The notes under the pieces are model-generated. The model searched no databases and had not been told where the DNA came from. It was given only the letters and a program-made list of their open reading frames with translations. From Hahella sp. HNIBRBA332 (lineage in GTDB: Bacteria > Pseudomonadota > Gammaproteobacteria > Pseudomonadales > Oleiphilaceae), in assembly GCF_030719035.1 (NCBI RefSeq), contig NZ_CP132203.1, positions 3,534,001 to 3,598,000 on the forward strand: a stretch of 64,000 bases of DNA. The letters are read 5' to 3'. How positions within the stretch are numbered: position 1 is the first letter of the stretch; each line of letters starts with the position of its first letter. The position numbers were made by a program, and so were the translations under genes. This document shows, in pieces, positions 62,972 through 64,000 of this stretch.

Positions 62972-63715
62972 TTAAAAATATCCCTGCATGATTTTATCGA
63001 CGTCGATCTTTTTCAGGCCCTCGCTGAACACCTTGGCGAGCTCTTCCCCACGAGGGCCTTTTTTGAAGCAGATATAGAGCTTCTTGTCTTCCAATAGCGT
63101 CGGGTTAAACTCAATCGCCCCAGCGGCGGATTTAAGGCTCGCCTCGGTGGATAACAGATATTTCATGACGTTTTTGTCAATGACCGCCAAATCAATGCGA
63201 TCTGAGACCAGTTTCATCAGGTTCTTCACGTCATCTCCCGCCTCACTGGCGTTTAATTTCTTGTTGGCCACCATATCGTCGAATTCCGCCGTGTTCACAT
63301 AACCGCTCACCACGCCGATACGATACTTGGCGAGGTCCGGCAGCGTCGACCAGTCAATCTGATGATTTTTGCGTTGCGCGAAACCCAGAGGGCCTGAGCC
63401 CATCGGCTCAGACAGGATAAAGTCGTCTTCTAGCTCTTTGGCGTAATATTCAGGAAAGTAGCCGTCATAAGCCGGATCGTTCTTGGCCAGCGCCACAGCG
63501 CGCTTCCAGGGATAGAATTTCACTTCCAGATTGTAACCCATAGCGGCGAACGCCTCTTTCGCCACCGCAGCGCTGGCGCCCTGGTTGGCCAGGCTTTCCG
63601 AGGTATAGGGCGGCCAGTCTAGCGAAGTCAATTGCACGTTCTTACCTTCAGCGCCCACTTCAAAACCTACAGCAGCGATAAAGACAGTCAAAACAGATAG
63701 AATAAGGCGCTTCAT
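62972..63715 (-). CDS. Family 3 extracellular solute-binding protein
   Basis: 247 residues. Signal peptide (LSVLTVFIAAVGFEVGA) and an SBP_bac_3-type body: VQLTSLDWPPYTSESLANQG, KFYPWKRAVALAKNDPAYDG, YRIGVVSGYVNTAEFDD. Usually the periplasmic receptor of an amino acid ABC transporter, though stand-alone members occur. No transporter genes accompany it apart from the unrelated partial ATPase that begins 200 bases away in the opposite direction. Confidence 0.9.
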   Translation of the reverse strand: MKRLILSVLTVFIAAVGFEVGAEGKNVQLTSLDWPPYTSESLANQGASAAVAKEAFAAMGYNLEVKFYPWKRAVALAKNDPAYDGYFPEYYAKELEDDFILSEPMGSGPLGFAQRKNHQIDWSTLPDLAKYRIGVVSGYVNTAEFDDMVANKKLNASEAGDDVKNLMKLVSDRIDLAVIDKNVMKYLLSTEASLKSAAGAIEFNPTLLEDKKLYICFKKGPRGEELAKVFSEGLKKIDVDKIMQGYF

Positions 63716-63917
63716 TAAAGCCTCCTAATTGTGTTGTTCACAGGCGTCATTTCGTCACTTCTGGCTAAAGTATAGACATTAAGTCTTAGACCGGAATTGA
63801 CGTTGGCCAAGCAATCCACTTTAATCGCGGGGTTGGAGAGGGTCATACGTTAAACGTTGCCAGAAAAGTCACTTTTCCCGCGATTTTCGCGGAGTCACAG
63901 AGTCAGGGTCATACACA

Positions 63918-64000
63918 TTGAGCAAACCGCCCATTCTTACGCTTGCCGACATCACCAAACGTTTTGATACGCAAGAAGTGCTGTCGGGCTTCAACTTGAG
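63918..64000 (+). CDS. ABC transporter ATP-binding protein, N-terminal fragment cut by the window edge
   Basis: Begins with a TTG at 63918 and reads SKPPILTLADITKRFDTQEV, followed by LSGFNL, to the window edge, the usual start of an ABC ATPase (strand 1, A-loop Phe16-like, then the run into Walker A). Could be a PotA-type or generic transport ATPase; the rest is out of view. The ribosome-binding site AGGG is weak. Confidence 0.6.
   Translation, partial: MSKPPILTLADITKRFDTQEVLSGFNL

Noticed and set aside
63839..63914. Direct repeat AGGGTCATAC upstream of the partial ABC ATPase gene
   Set aside because: Two 10-base copies 66 bases apart may be chance and no regulator is suggested.
1..64000. 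tRNA, rRNA, CRISPR arrays, insertion sequences
   Set aside because: No cloverleaf-like conserved ends, rRNA segments, regularly spaced repeats or transposase domains were recognised by eye. A covariance or transposase search would be decisive.

Overview
The window reads as a chromosomal segment of a marine gammaproteobacterium. CmoA/CmoB/CmoM, RsmC, the UbiT/UbiU/UbiV trio, TamA/TamB and FNR/Anr-type boxes together point there. The overall feel, including secreted proteins of the Pseudomonas/Oceanospirillales type, resembles Hahella or a relative, but this is recognition from memory and not a database result. Housekeeping stretches are GC-rich. Two blocks are visibly AT-richer: the 22.9-24.3 kb effector-like pair and the 32.4-42.4 kb surface-polysaccharide cluster. 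No tRNA, rRNA, CRISPR array or complete insertion sequence was recognised.

Layout. 1-5.3 kb: urease operon ureD(partial)-A-B-C-E-F-G plus a HupE/UreJ nickel permease, closed by a strong hairpin. 5.5-9.4 kb: a small unknown protein, pdxH, a secreted unknown, a small conserved protein, a glutamine amidotransferase and acylphosphatase. 9.5-18.5 kb: an accessory region of small, mixed-orientation genes. It holds a SUKH-like and a barstar-like immunity-type protein, other small unknowns, an Rrf2 regulator divergent from a methyltransferase, a cupin/zinc-ribbon pair preceded by an integron attC-like site, a lipoprotein serine protease and several large inverted repeats. 18.5-22.7 kb: a macro-domain protein, three tandem secreted paralogues sharing an N-terminal motif, and a FabR-like TetR regulator. 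22.9-24.3 kb: a signal-less peptidoglycan peptidase translationally coupled to a lipoprotein, which looks like an interbacterial effector-immunity pair. 24.3-32.3 kb: an ATP-grasp protein, msrA, an LpxH-like phosphoesterase, a membrane-anchored response regulator, asnS and cmoA-cmoB.

32.4-42.4 kb: an ABC-transporter-dependent O-antigen or capsule cluster (wzm, wzt, a 1584-residue multidomain glycosyltransferase, an epimerase and two GT2 enzymes) transcribed leftward, lying between cmoAB and cmoM. 42.7-49.3 kb: cmoM, a CopD-like protein, miaA, a Cys-rich membrane protein, an RluA-type pseudouridine synthase, rsmC, a flavin reductase, a chalcone-isomerase-like secreted protein and a 39-residue CcoM-like protein behind two FNR/Anr-type boxes. 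49.3-60.2 kb: tamB and tamA (leftward), then a divergent RND efflux adaptor and pump, then a LysE exporter. 60.2-64 kb: ubiT divergent from ubiU-ubiV around one perfect FNR box, a family 3 solute-binding protein, and the first codons of an ABC ATPase.

How it works together. The urease genes give subunits, nickel delivery and nickel uptake. The three cmo genes make and methylate cmo5U34 of tRNA, and miaA, asnS, rsmC and the RluA enzyme add further translation functions. UbiTUV and the CcoM-like gene share an FNR/Anr signature, suggesting a low-oxygen respiratory response. The most interesting accessory content is the predicted effector-immunity pair and the scattered orphan immunity-type genes, which suggest interbacterial competition.
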